64,000 bases of DNA from Gliomastix tumulicola (taxonomy: Eukaryota > Ascomycota > Sordariomycetes > Hypocreales > Bionectriaceae): contig BCHX01000002.1 in NCBI GenBank assembly GCA_001599755.1, positions 2,896,330 to 2,960,329 of the forward strand. Direction: 5' to 3'. Positions 1-11,250 of the stretch are shown here, piece by piece. A program made the translations under genes and the position numbers. The notes beneath the pieces are model-generated. The model did not search any database. It saw only the letters and a list, made by a program, of their open reading frames with translations, and had not been told where the DNA came from. Position 1 is the first letter of the stretch; each line of letters begins with the position of its first letter.

Positions 1-96
<96 letters not shown>

Positions 97-1185
97 ATAC
101 TTTTAATTCTTTAAATATTATATATATATATATATATATATAAGCTTATTTAATTTATTATATAAGTTTAACCTTCTTTTAAATATCTAAGCTTAAAAGG
201 GATTTAATATTTATACTTTAATTACTTAAGCTTTTAATAGTACACCTTATTATAAAGCAGGCACGCTTAACTTAATAAGTAACACTATTATTAGACTTAG
301 AAGAATTTAATACTTCTAGGCCTAGGCCTAGAAGAACCTAAGAGCTAAATAGCTCTTATAGACCTATATAAAATACTTTATAATATTTTAAGATTTAGCT
401 ATAATATTATTATACTCTTTTAAATTATATATTAATTATTAAAAGTTCTTTATTATTATTAAACCCTTATTTTTATAAACCTTTTATTAATTAAGATATT
501 ATTATATTTTTTTTAAGTATTTTTTTTAATTTCTTTTTTTTTAATTTTTTTCCTTATTTTTAGAAATATAATCTTAAGATTTTATATATTATTAAATTTA
601 ATTTTTCTTTATTTATATATTAAATTTTATTTAAAATAAACTTATTTTAGTAAAATTAAATTATAATATATTTTATTAAAATAGATAAAATTACCTAAGT
701 ATTATAAATTAATATTCCCCCTTCTTACTATAAAGTTTATCTTTAATATTATAATATTAATAAACTAAGTAGTATATATATTAATATAAGTAATAAAAGT
801 AGTAGCTCCTTAAGTAAATTTAAGGAGATATAATATTTCTAGATAATTATAATAAAAGCTTTAAAATTATAAAAATTAATAATAAATTAAATAATTAAGT
901 AAAAAAAATAAAAATAAATTTTATTTTAAAACTAAAGCTTATAGGGGAAGTTAATATTTTAATAAATTAAAGGCTTCTAAATAATTATAAGCCCTAGCTT
1001 ATAATTATATAATAAGCTTATTAAGTTAAAGCTTTACCTTTAACTTAAAGGGGTATTATATTATTTAATTTAATATTAAAAATTTAAATTTTATAATAAC
1101 TTAAGTTAAATATAATATATATAAATAAAAGCTAAAAATATTAAAAAAAATAAATATATATTTTATAAGAACTCTTCTTAGTAAG
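1..1185. repeat. AT-rich, RIP-like block with ATT microsatellite
   Basis: The first ~1.18 kb is almost entirely A and T and is dominated by TpA steps. It has no plausible coding frame. It opens with about 31 copies of ATT (1-93, cut by the window edge), then a TA run near 116-142 and many TTAA/AAGCTT-like words. A few GC islands such as the AGGCCTAGGCCT palindrome near 318-330 remain. The switch to normal GC content is abrupt at about 1185-1200. In filamentous ascomycetes such blocks usually come from repeat-induced point mutation of old transposons. No recognisable transposase or LTR survives, so the parent element is unknown. Confidence 0.8.
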
Positions 1186-1446
1186 AAACTATGAAAAGAT
1201 ACCACGCTAGGCATACTCAGGTCTTATGGGGCATTTCGTGGGTACCTAGCTACAGCCGGTGGGTGAATAGGCGAGCCTTAAAAGGCCCCGGGGGGGGGGG
1301 AGGCCACTGGTTGACTAGGGTGGCGACGTAGTAAGGTAGGTACCTGCCTCTGTTGCTTGGACAATCCTACCCGCCCGCTTATAACCTGGCCGAGCCGCCC
1401 GTCGGCGTCACACATAGCTTCCCCACGATCATCACCAACCACCGCA

Positions 1447-4400
1447 ATGCGCCTCAAGAGCTCGCCCTACTGGGCTACAGCCCTCATTCTGGCTGGCCCG
1501 GGTCTTTCCAAACGCAACTCAAGCTTGCCTGATGTCGACCTGTTCCAGTCACAATTGTCGCTGCTGGACAATCGGCCCGGGAACTGCCCACCTTGGTGAG
1601 CTATGATCCGCACAGCTGCACATGACTTGCTTGAGCTCTCTCTGACCGGCACCTTGACACCATAGCTTTAACTGCCTCCTTCCCGCTCATACATGTGCCC
1701 AGTACGCAGGCTGCAATGAGTATAATGGAAAGTGCGACTGTCCGGACGGCTTTGGTCAGGACGACTGCCTTGAGCCACGTATGTACCTATCCTCGAGCCG
1801 CCCTCATCGTGGCTAGAAGAGCCTAACGTGCGACTGACAAACCTTTCTAGTCTGTGGCTCCTTGGCTAGGGGGAAAGATCGACCGATGCGAAACGGCGGG
1901 AAATGCGAGTGCGACGAAGGATGGACCGGAATCAACTGCAATGTTTGCACAGAGAACAAGGCTTGTAATGCCCTCACGGAGACCGGCGACGGCGGCGTAT
2001 GCTATCAGGGCGGTGACGTCGTCAAGCACCACTTCCAAACGTGCGATGTTACGAACAAGAAGATCACCGACCTGCTCGGCAAACAGCATCCCGAAGTCAC
2101 ATTCACCTGTGAGCAGGAAGCCGGAACCTGCGACTTCCAATGTATGTTCTCATGGCCTTGTCGCCTCCCAGTCCGCTCAGATAACTAATAAGCCTCACAG
2201 TTTGGGTTGATGCCATCGAATCGTTTTACTGCCACCTTACCGACTGCACCTCGAGTGTTGAATGGGGAGACGACAAGAACACTACCTCTTACAAATGTGG
2301 TCACATCAACTGCAGTTGCATCCCGGACAGAATGCTCTGTGGCAAAGATGGATCCATCGACCTAGGCGAATTCTTGGAAGAGTCGATCAAAGGACCAGGT
2401 CGATTTGAATGCACCGAGCAGTCCAATGGAAAGCATGGGTGTGCTTTCCATGAGCCTGAGATGGACGATCTGATCTCCTCGCTCATCGGAGATTCCAGCA
2501 TTCTTCTGAACTGTCGTTCAGGCGAGTGTCTCTACGAAACAGAGGTCCCTGGGTATCATAGACCCGTTAAGCAGATCAACACTCCGCTGATAGCTGGCGT
2601 CATTGCCGGCTGTGCGCTTTTTGTTGTCGCTGTCATCATCCTCACATGGTATCTGTCAAGGCGCAAGCTGAGATACGGCGCCATTCGACTAGAGGATTCC
2701 GATGATGAGAGCAGTCAACTACTGATGGATCACAAGCCTGTCGCTTTGCAGTTTGAAAATGTGGCCTACTCCCTCAATGGCAAGCATATCTTGACTGATA
2801 TTCAAGGCATCTGCCATCCTGGTGAGGTGACGGCAATTATGGGAGCTTCGGGTGCCGGAAAGACGACATTCCTTGATATACTGGCTCGAAAGAACAAGCG
2901 TGGCCAGGTCACAGGCGACTTTTACGTCAATGGAGAGAAAGTCGACGATGCTTCGTACAAAAACGTCGTCGGCTTTGTGGATCAAGAAGATACCATGCTC
3001 CCGACTCTGACTGTACACGAAACCATCCTGAACAGTGCCCTCCTGCGCCTGCCCCGGTACATGGCCCGGGCTGCAAAGGAGCAAAGGGTTTTGGACGTGG
3101 AGAGAGAACTGGGCATCTATCATATTCGAGACTCTCTGATCGGCTCCGAAGAGGGCAACGGTAGAGGGATATCAGGGGGCGAGAAAAGGCGAGTCGGTAT
3201 TGCTTGTGAGCTCGTCACCAGCCCGTCTATTCTCTTCCTTGACGAACCCACCAGCGGACTCGACGCCTACAACGCTTTCAACGTGATCGAGTGTCTCGTC
3301 ACCTTAGCCAAGACTTACAGGAGGACGGTGGTTTTCACCATCCACCAACCTCGATCGAACATTGTTGCTCTGTTTGATCGCCTGATCCTGTTGGCCCAAG
3401 GCAAGACCGTCTACTCTGGACCATTTTCCCAGTGCCAGACTTACTTTGATTCGATCGGCTACGAATGCCCTATGGGTTTCAACATCGCAGACTACCTCGT
3501 TGATCTAACAATGCATGCTGGCAGTAGACACTTTGTCGATGATGGGACTGTCACAAACGAAACCGGGAGCGTTGGTCCGAGCAGCACCACAGCCGTCAAG
3601 TCCACCGCAAGTGTCTCTGGGGGTAGCATTGAGGAGGACAGCATAACTGAGCCGCAAGGCACTCCTCGTGCTAGAGGCACGGATCGAAACAAATCGATCA
3701 AGCAACGACAGGAACGTGAGCTGTTCACTCGACGTAAAACGACTGATACTGCCGCATCTTCAGACGCTGGTGGCGAGGATACAGCCTCGTATAGGCTGCA
3801 GCAAAACCCAACCACGTCATCGTCTCAGCTCCCCGACGACCCTCACGACTTGCTGCCGTCTACAACTAGCACAGATCTCGATGTCATGACACGATTGTTC
3901 GCCCAATCCAATATAGCAGCACTGACGCACGAGGAGATACAACAAGCCATCACCATTGCTGGAGATGCTAACGGATCCAACGACAACGACTTGCCAAGCC
4001 ACAATTCTGCTGGCGTGACTGTCGTCGGGAGGGGCTACTCTCGCATCGGCTACTTCCGCCAGTTCATTATCTTGTCGCAGCGGACGTGGAAGAATCTGTA
4101 TCGCAACCCGATGCTCATGCTCACACACTATGCCATTGCAATTGTGCTTGCTGTCTTTTCTGGATACCTTTTCTACGGGCTCACGGACGATATCCCAGGT
4201 TTTCAAAACCGATTGGGTCTTTTCTTCTTCCTCCTTGCTCTCTTCGGCTTCAGCACTCTCACCAGTCTCAATGTATTCGCGACAGAAAGGCTCCTCTTCG
4301 TTCGCGAAAGAGCCAATGGGTATTATGCCCCCGCGACTTACTTTGCAGCTAAGGTTCTGTTCGACATTGTGCCGCTGAGAATTATTCCGCCAATCTTGAT

Positions 4401-4881
4401 GGGCTCGATCGTGTACCCAATGACGGGGCTTGTGCCCGATGCAGACCACTTCTTCAAGTTTATGCTGGTTTTGGTGCTCTTCAACCTAGCCGCGGCTGCC
4501 ATTTGTCTCTTCATTGGAATAGTCTGCAAGGATGGGAGTGTTGCCAACTTGATCGGTAGTCTCGTCATGCTTTTCAGCCTTCTCTTCGCCGGGTTCCTCC
4601 TGAACCATGACGCTACCCCCAAGAGTGCACTCTGGTTGCAGACTCTGTCAATATTCCATTACGGGTTTGAGTCACTCATTGTGAATGAGGTTCTTCATCT
4701 CACCCTCATCGACAAGAAGTATGGCCTCAACATCACAGTGCCAGGTGCTGCCATTTTGAGCTCCTTTGGATTCGATAACAAAGCACTTTGGTCTGACATT
4801 AGAAACCTGGGCATCTTTGCCGCAGCTTTCATTATTCTGGCCTATGCTGCGATGCACATTCTGCTTGTGGAGAGGCGATAG
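1447..4881 (+). CDS. ADP1: ABCG half-transporter with EGF-like lumenal domain (ADP1-type)
   Basis: Probable ABC transporter of the ABCG/White subfamily, 1077 aa. Exons are 1447-1595, 1666-1778, 1851-2141 and 2201-4881; all joins keep frame and rebuild the family's Cys-rich segment. Order: signal peptide (~1-22); a Cys-rich EGF-like region (~47-210), where the first splice restores NCPPC-FNC; a membrane segment (~311-335); an ATP-binding domain with Walker A GASGAGKT (399-406), signature ISGGEKRR (~508) and Walker B LFLDEPTSGLD; a long Ser/Thr-rich linker; then six C-terminal helices. This order matches yeast Adp1, whose substrate is unknown. The start is the first ATG giving a signal peptide; an upstream in-frame codon at 1357 would bury it. 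The 5' end lies only ~260 bp from the AT-rich block. Function as a transporter is firm by family; substrate and membrane location are not. Confidence 0.9.
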
Positions 4882-5285
4882 CCCCAGTTCCTCGTCGTTC
4901 CGCCAACTATGCGCCCCAAGTTTGGCGTCTTTGGCGATATGTATGTCCCCGAAATGCATTTCAGGCTCGTTTTGTTATTTCTCTTGCGCTTTTCCTTTTC
5001 CAGTGGTTTTTCCCTTCCCCTTCTCCGAGACGATTTTTTAGGAATGGTTTAGCAGGGCGACGAGCCAGGTCGCGAAACCGTAGATCGATCAGCACATATA
5101 CACATGTACAGAGTAGACAGACACGAGATGAAGAGGGTTCAGATTGGCAAGTGTATGAAGACATGCTTAAGCAACAAGTTTTGCTTCGTTTTCTCCCTAT
5201 TTCATGAAACAGAAGCTGCGGCCGAATGCCCAGGACTTTGACACCTATTATACAGGATAGTGAAACAAGGATATTCCACAGTAAA
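4882..5285. other. convergent 3' intergenic region
   Basis: About 400 bp between the stop codons of the ABCG transporter (+) and the mitoribosomal gene (-). It should hold both 3' UTRs. I see no further coding frame, RNA gene or repeat. Confidence 0.6.
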
Positions 5286-6191
5286 TTACATCTTGCCTCC
5301 GGTAAACTCCTCGGCAATCCTCTTCTGCCTCTTGACAGAGCGATCGTGTTCCGACTCCAGAATATCAACCAGCTTCTTTGACGCTCCCTTGGCCGACTCA
5401 AGCATTCCACCAATAGATGGCGGCTTGCCGTATGAGCCCCAAGCATTGGCCGCACCATACCGAGCTGCAGCCTGACCTTGCTTTTTGAAGTAGTCGGCAC
5501 TGAAAGTATTCTCGATTTCTGCCTTTAGCTCTGACTCCGACGTGATGAACTGAGATGCGCTAATGTACAACTCCATCAGCGCATCACGGCGTGCCTCTCG
5601 CTTCGCATTCTCGGCTGCCAACACTTTGCGCCGACTTCGCTCCGCGCGAGCAAAGCGATTCGGGTCAAGATGGACTTTAGTGTCCATGAGCGACTCCAGC
5701 ACAGTGCCTCTTGTCACCCGGTCATCTTCCCGCTCCGGCGCAGCAAGGGCCAGACGGTGCCGTTCGACTGTGGCCTTCATGCGCGCAGCCCGTCGTCGAT
5801 CAGTTCCGACTTTTCGGCTCCAGAGCGTCTTGATTCCACTGGCAAGGTTCTGTCGACGGCTCTCGGCAAGCTTTCCCTTCCATCTCTGCTCTTTCGAAAG
5901 TGCCTTCTGGTGTTGTGCTGGTACGGGCGTCGTCTTTTCTAGATATTCGGACTGGATCTTGAGGTTCCCATCGTGCTTCGGGAAGATATTTCGAGGGACG
6001 GGAAGGAAACCTCGAACTCGCTCGCGTCGGATCTCCTCATTCTGCGGAGGCTGTGGAAGTCGAATGTAGCTTGGGGATTCGGGGGGAACGCGATTCGCGG
6101 GTCTGTATGAAGAGTTCGAGAAGGATCGAGTAGCAGGGAATTGTCGCCGAGCTAGCAACGCCCTGCAAGACGGCAAGCGAGCAGAAGACAT
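5286..6191 (-). CDS. PET123: mitochondrial small ribosomal subunit protein mS26 (Pet123)
   Basis: Single-exon 301-aa protein of the fungal Pet123/mS26 family, a component of the mitochondrial 37S subunit. The N-terminus is rich in Arg, Ser and Ala without acids (MSSARLPSCRALLARRQF), as expected of a mitochondrial presequence. The family core follows, with RGFLPVPRNIFPKHDGN and YLEKTTP, then a long Arg/Lys/Glu-rich helical tail ending at TGGKM. I chose the ATG at 6191; the frame stays open to 6221 but that codon is TTG. The gene is divergent from NOG2 with only ~300 bp between start codons, so the two may share a promoter. Family assignment rests on the PRNIFPKHDG block, recognised from memory. 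Confidence 0.85.
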   Translation of the reverse strand: MSSARLPSCRALLARRQFPATRSFSNSSYRPANRVPPESPSYIRLPQPPQNEEIRRERVRGFLPVPRNIFPKHDGNLKIQSEYLEKTTPVPAQHQKALSKEQRWKGKLAESRRQNLASGIKTLWSRKVGTDRRRAARMKATVERHRLALAAPEREDDRVTRGTVLESLMDTKVHLDPNRFARAERSRRKVLAAENAKREARRDALMELYISASQFITSESELKAEIENTFSADYFKKQGQAAARYGAANAWGSYGKPPSIGGMLESAKGASKKLVDILESEHDRSVKRQKRIAEEFTGGKM

Positions 6192-6493
6192 CGTGTCGGG
6201 GCTCGGCAAGAGACAAATCAATGGTGCCGTAAATCGCCCTGGCAGTCGTATGAAGAATCCAGGACAGAACCAACTCAGCTTCCTCCTGCCTGAGAAATTC
6301 TGGAGAGTGGATCCAAACGGCGCGGATTATTGGATGCCGACTCCGGACTCTAAAAATTGGGGGGCAGATGCAGGTAGGCTAAGAAAAAAAAAGGGAAGAA
6401 AAAAAAAAGGTCGGAGCCACTGCTAATTGCTCCAACTTCGTTTCTCACCAACTCACCTCCGCCTTTCTCGCTGCGCACCGCCTTCTCGCAACG
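6192..6493. promoter_or_regulatory. bidirectional promoter PET123 / NOG2
   Basis: A 302-bp gap separates the start codons of the mitoribosomal gene (-) and NOG2 (+). It contains purine-rich A/G tracts (6380-6412) and a C/T-rich leader just before the NOG2 ATG. No TATA box is evident. Shared control of cytosolic and mitochondrial ribosome assembly is an inference from position only. Confidence 0.55.
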
Positions 6494-8549
6494 ATGGGCA
6501 CCGGAAAAAAGGAGGCGACCCGACGGGTGCGCCAGGGGAAGGTCGGCGATGGCCTGGGAAATGTGAAAGTCAAGGGGGAGAATTTCTATCGGTAAGCGAG
6601 GGCTGCTTTGCCTGCTGTTATTCTGTACCGTCTGCTAACGCCCAGGTTCAAGCGGAGCGAAGAAGGTCAAGCTCCTGAACATGTACAAGGGAGGGAAGGC
6701 CGAGCGCAATGCCGATGGCAAGATCGTGAAAGCTGCCAGTTTTCAGTCTCGAGACATTCCAGACGCCCGCATCGAACCCCACCGAAAGTGGTTCACCAAC
6801 ACAAGAGTCGTGTCCCAGGACACTCTCAAAGCTTTCCGTGAAGCTATGGAGGAGAAGGCCAATGATCCCTATCAGGTTCTTCTGAAGTCGAACAAGCTAC
6901 CCATGAGCCTGATTCGCGACGGCCAAACCACAAATGGGCTGAAACAACACCAAGCGAAGATGGCCGTTGAGACGTCGCCGTTTGCCAATGTCTTCGGCCC
7001 GAAGGCAAACAGGAAACGGGTTAAGCTCGACGTGAGCTCTCTCACCGACTTGGCCGACGATTCCGAGAAGAGCATGGACGCATACAAGGAACGGCTTGAA
7101 CAGGCGAAGCTGCTGAGTGGCGCCTCTGGGGATGTGGACGACGATGACGATCCAGAGCCTCAGATCGGCGTTTCGATGGAGGCAGTGCTTGGTAAAGGTC
7201 AATCTAAGCGGATCTGGAACGAGATGCACAAAGTTCTGGATGCGTCAGATGTGATTATCCACGTTCTGGATGCCCGAGATCCAATTGGCACCCGCTGCCG
7301 CAGCGTCGAAAAGTTCCTAAAAGAGGAAGCACCCCACAAGCACCTTATTTTTGTGCTGAACAAGTGTGATCTTGTTCCCACAAGCGTTGCTGTAAGTTCC
7401 TCTCACTCTAGTTGTTCGATTTTCCCAACCCCAATAGTCTTAGTCAGGACACCTCTTCGTTTCTATGCGAACAGTCAATGGAGGTTGTCCGTTACACTAT
7501 TGGGAGATGAACTGATTGACTCAACTCTGACGGAGCTAGCGCTCCTGACCGATTGGTTCCGTTTTGGCAACAATCAAGAGTCAACCTGTGCGCTGTATTG
7601 AGTTGAAGAATGCCCAGTCTCGTTTCGAGGCACCGAAGGCGTCCTTCTTAGTTGAAGCGCAAACATGATATAGTCTCGTTTCTGCGTACATCAAAGTACA
7701 CGTACTGACTGATCCCAGGCCGCTTGGGTGCGACATCTCTCAACCGAATATCCGACCCTGGCCTTCCATGCTAGCATCACGAATTCATTTGGCAAGGGAT
7801 CATTGATTCAGCTGCTTCGGCAATTCTCAAGCCTCCACTCAGACAGGAAGCAGATTTCCGTCGGTCTGATTGGTGGACCAAACACTGGCAAATCCTCCAT
7901 CATCAACACGCTGCTCAAGAAGAAAGTGTGCACCGTGGCACCTATCCCTGGTGAGACGAAGGTCTGGCAGTATGTCAGCCTCATGAAGCGCATTTACTTA
8001 ATCGATTGCCCGGGTATTGTACCGCCATCCAGCCTAGACACACCGACCGATATAGTTTTGCGAGGAGTTGCCCGCGTTGAGAAGGTGGACAACCCAGAGC
8101 AATACATCGATGCACTTTTGCAAAGAGTAAAGCAGCATCACATGGAGAGGACATATGACCTCAAAGGGTGGACAAACGCAACAGAGTTTCTGGAGCTTCT
8201 AGCGCGAAAGGGCGGCCGCCTTCTGTCCGGAGGCGAGCCTGATCTGGATGGTGTTGCCAAGATGGTCTTGAACGACTTTATGCGCGGCAAGATTCCTTGG
8301 TTCACTCCAGCCCCGGCGGCTAGCAAAGACGGAGAGACAGAGACTCCTTCAGGGCGGGCTGGTAGGCTAGGTGAAATGCCTCGAAAGCGAAAGCTTGCCG
8401 ATTCAGCAGATGGCCCTGCGACGCACAAGACTCCGCGGGTAGAGGAGGACACGGCGTCCGAGGTTGGGAGCGAGGACGAAGCCGATGATGCGAACTCTGA
8501 GTCCAGCGGCTCAGTATCTGACGACGCTTCCGAAGACGCAGAATCATGA
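6494..8549 (+). CDS. NOG2: nucleolar GTPase Nog2 (60S subunit assembly)
   Basis: Circularly permuted GTPase of the YlqF/Nog2 family, 555 aa, which acts on pre-60S particles in the nucleolus and nucleus. Exons are 6494-6591, 6653-7391 and 7719-8549. The permuted order is visible: G4 NKCD (269-272) precedes G1 GGPNTGKS (331-338) and G3 DCPG (375-378). The N-terminus (ENFYR-GAKKVKLLNMYK) and the RIEPHRKWF block are typical of Nog2, as is the KGWTNATEFLELLA segment. The tail is acidic and Ser-rich. Intron 1 (61 nt) uses an AAG acceptor with branch TGCTAAC; the nearer CAG gives the wrong frame. Intron 2 is unusually long at 327 nt and lies just after the G4 motif. Divergent from PET123. Confidence 0.93.
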
Positions 8550-9608
8550 TCCGCGAGCGAGACGACTGCTATGAGATATGAACACGAATGGTGGTACGAG
8601 AGGCGACCGAGGGGTGTGGGCGACTTTTTATGGGACTCAAGTCGAGTGACGATGGAAATTTGGTAACTCTACTCCTTGCTACTACTGCGACATACTCTAC
8701 ATGGCGTCGAAGTACCAGTAATTTCGGACTGGGAGCACGGCAGCCAGAATGGGCCTTGGTCGTCACAGAAGGCCCACGGTACCTGCCGGTTATCTTACCA
8801 TAGCCGTCAGCTCATCAGTGTCTTCCTTGCCCTTACTGAAGATAGAACACCTCAGCTGATCCATACATAACAAAGACCAGCCAGTGCCTGTGGGGGTCAC
8901 GGAGAAGTGAATCTCTAGATCCGTGGGCACGCTGGACTTGGGCAATCTACGCCAGTACTGGCAATGAAGGGGAGTGGTTGCTTCAACCGGAAGGTCGGAA
9001 TGGACGGCTTCCGGCGAGTTCAGGGTCGAGGTTGATGGTCCGTCGCGGGACATCAATCTCGGGTAGGTGCAATGGCGCAACCGTTGGAAAAGTGCGTCTT
9101 TATAGAGCTGCAGTCGAGAAGATAGATGCCGCGCCTACTCGTTCACGATACGAACCAGGCATTAATTGCTTGGGTCAAGATAAAGCATACACAATATACC
9201 CAGTTGCTATGATTGAAGAGACCGGTGTCTGAAGACATACATGCACCGGCGGTGACCGAGATGCTTCAGATCTATCCCGGATGCAACGCTTGAGCCCCGA
9301 GACTATTCCAATGACATGCAATTAGTGAGTAGCTACTTGACCAGTCTTGACTGCTGTCTCAGCCCTTGCTGGCTACCATCTTATCACGCAGCTGGCGTGT
9401 TCTCAAAGTTGGTCACCTTGGGCTTAACAACTGCTCATGTCCTCTTAGCGTACTTCCCCAAATAATTTATTATCGCGGCGCGCCAGAGCACTTGACTTGT
9501 AATTCCTTCCTCTGCACAACTCCTCCTTCCCTGCACCGCAAATTCGATCCAGCAGCCAGCGAACGTCAACGTACATACAAGGAACAGCCACCACAAACGC
9601 CGCCGACG
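8550..9608. other. 1.06-kb intergenic region, nothing recognised
   Basis: This stretch runs from the NOG2 stop to the first candidate exon of the next gene. Both strands show only short frames without splice-supported extension or family motifs. It probably holds the NOG2 3' UTR and the promoter of the 9.6-kb gene; the last ~90 bp before 9609 are C/A-rich, like a 5' leader. Confidence 0.5.
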
Positions 9609-10862
9609 ATGTCTTTCGACAACAACATGCAGCAAAGGGTACGTAATCTGACATCCTCCCGGACCAATGAGATGGCAGAGAACTTCTTTATACTGATCGA
9701 TTCTCACCTAGCATACCCTGGGCTTGTTCTCAGCTGCCGCCGCCGCCGCCGCGGAGCAGCTCAACCTCCAGTCATCCATTGGCTCTTCCTAGGGTATGTA
9801 TAGATAGATGCCTTGCCTCACTCATCCCCATCCTGCCAGCCTAGGCATTGCTAACACCCAAGTAATCCAGTCGAATTGCCAGAGTCGACTGGAGGCAACA
9901 GTTGCCACGATGCGCTTCCCCAGCAGATGGTCTGGGACACGCAGACTTTGGGCCTAGCTCAACAGGCTCTTGAGACACCTGTGGACTTGTCGCAGCTGCA
10001 GCCCATGCAAACTTGGGCGCTACCAGCCCAATTCAACCCCTATGACATCTCGGCCAGCCAGTTCATCCCGGCGATGGCGGCAGAGAACATGGTCTGGTCT
10101 CCGCCAGCGTCATCGCCTCAGAATGTCCTCATGACGCCCATCGTCACGCCGCCTTGCCCAGGTCCAGTCACCACGCAAAGCCAGCCTCGCCTCATTCACC
10201 CCGCGATGGCGAAGCAAGGCGCGACTCAATCCCGCCAGCGCGACGGTCTTTTCTCCTCGGCTCTGCTTGCCCATCAGCAGCGCGTAGACAAACGAGGCAG
10301 GTATGCCGGCCACGAGAAGGCTCGACAAGGCGCCAGCCAGAACTCGGGTCTCCTGCGGGCATGGTCTGCGCAGCAGTTTAAGATGCAAAACATGCAGGCC
10401 GTGTCTCCAACAGTCTCGGATCATTCAGAGCTAGGTCCTATGCCGCCGACTCCCGTCCTTCTCCAGCAGAAGATTCTCGCAGGCAGCGAAGCCAGTCGCC
10501 AAGCCAGCCGCAGCACGAACACCTCCCGCAAGCCCCGCCAAGCCGGAGCCAGTCGCCCCCAGAAGGCCCAGAAGGCCCAGACCAGCAGCCAGAAGAGCAA
10601 GACCAGCTCCCGACCTCGAAAGACACTTCCCGAGCCCAAGCCAAGCGAGGTCTCCAGCAGCCAGGCCCCATCTTGCACTAAGGTCGCCCTCCCGAGCCCT
10701 AGCTCTATGCCTGAGGAGGTCCTCGACGAGTCTCCCTTCGACCAAGGAGATTGGGATTGGCTCGATGCTCTCCGTGTCGAGGCAGAGCCCAAGCACCACC
10801 CGGCCCTTCGCACTGCCAACGACCCCATGTGGTACTCTGGTCCTACGAGTATGGATATTTGA
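9609..10862 (+). CDS. uncharacterised low-complexity protein (5' exons uncertain)
   Basis: The main exon is open from 9871 to 10862. From the first ATG in it (9927) it would encode ~311 aa rich in Gln, Ser, Pro and Ala, with a basic Ser/Gln/Lys stretch in the middle and an acidic, Trp-containing end (FDQGDWDWLDALRVEAE). I recognise no domain. Upstream, 9609-9638 begins MSFDNNMQQR and ends at a GTACGT donor, and a TGCTAAC branch with a CAG acceptor lies at 9848-9870, so 5' exons probably exist. A middle exon (about 9714-9793, with an Ala-coding GCC run) hits an in-frame TAG at its best donor. Using an internal CAG acceptor (~9731) and a GTATAG donor (~9798) restores frame but gives weak splice sites. 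The extreme 5' part is therefore unresolved; the C-terminal ~310 aa are likely real. Confidence 0.5.
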
Positions 10863-11250
10863 GGAATCAGCGAGGTTCCACACCTAGGTCGCTTTGTGAT
10901 GGCTTTCTTTCCATTTCCCCATGGCGAGATCTACAGATGTAACAAGGTTCGAGATGGTTCAAGAAGTTCATATTTAAAGGGACAGTGGCCGAGTATAAGT
11001 ACTACTAGTAATCAGGTATGGTCAGGTAGTCGAGATAGAACTTGGTCAGATAATTGCATTATGTCATGGTTGTATCCGTTAGTCAAGTACCCTGAATGTC
11101 ACGACTTGCACCACCAATTGCTAGGTACTGGAATATCTAAGCGTGCTCCCAGAAGCCCCAGAAAAAAACTACAGCTTCTCACGACCACATCGCCACGGTT
11201 CTTGATCATCTCTAACAAGTTGCAGCGAGGTCACCCAGAAACCGCACATC
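10863..11250. other. intergenic region with AGTACTACTAGTA copy
   Basis: About 390 bp between two same-strand genes. It carries one exact copy (10998-11010) of a 13-mer that recurs in two other intergenic regions of this window. No coding frame is convincing. Confidence 0.5.
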
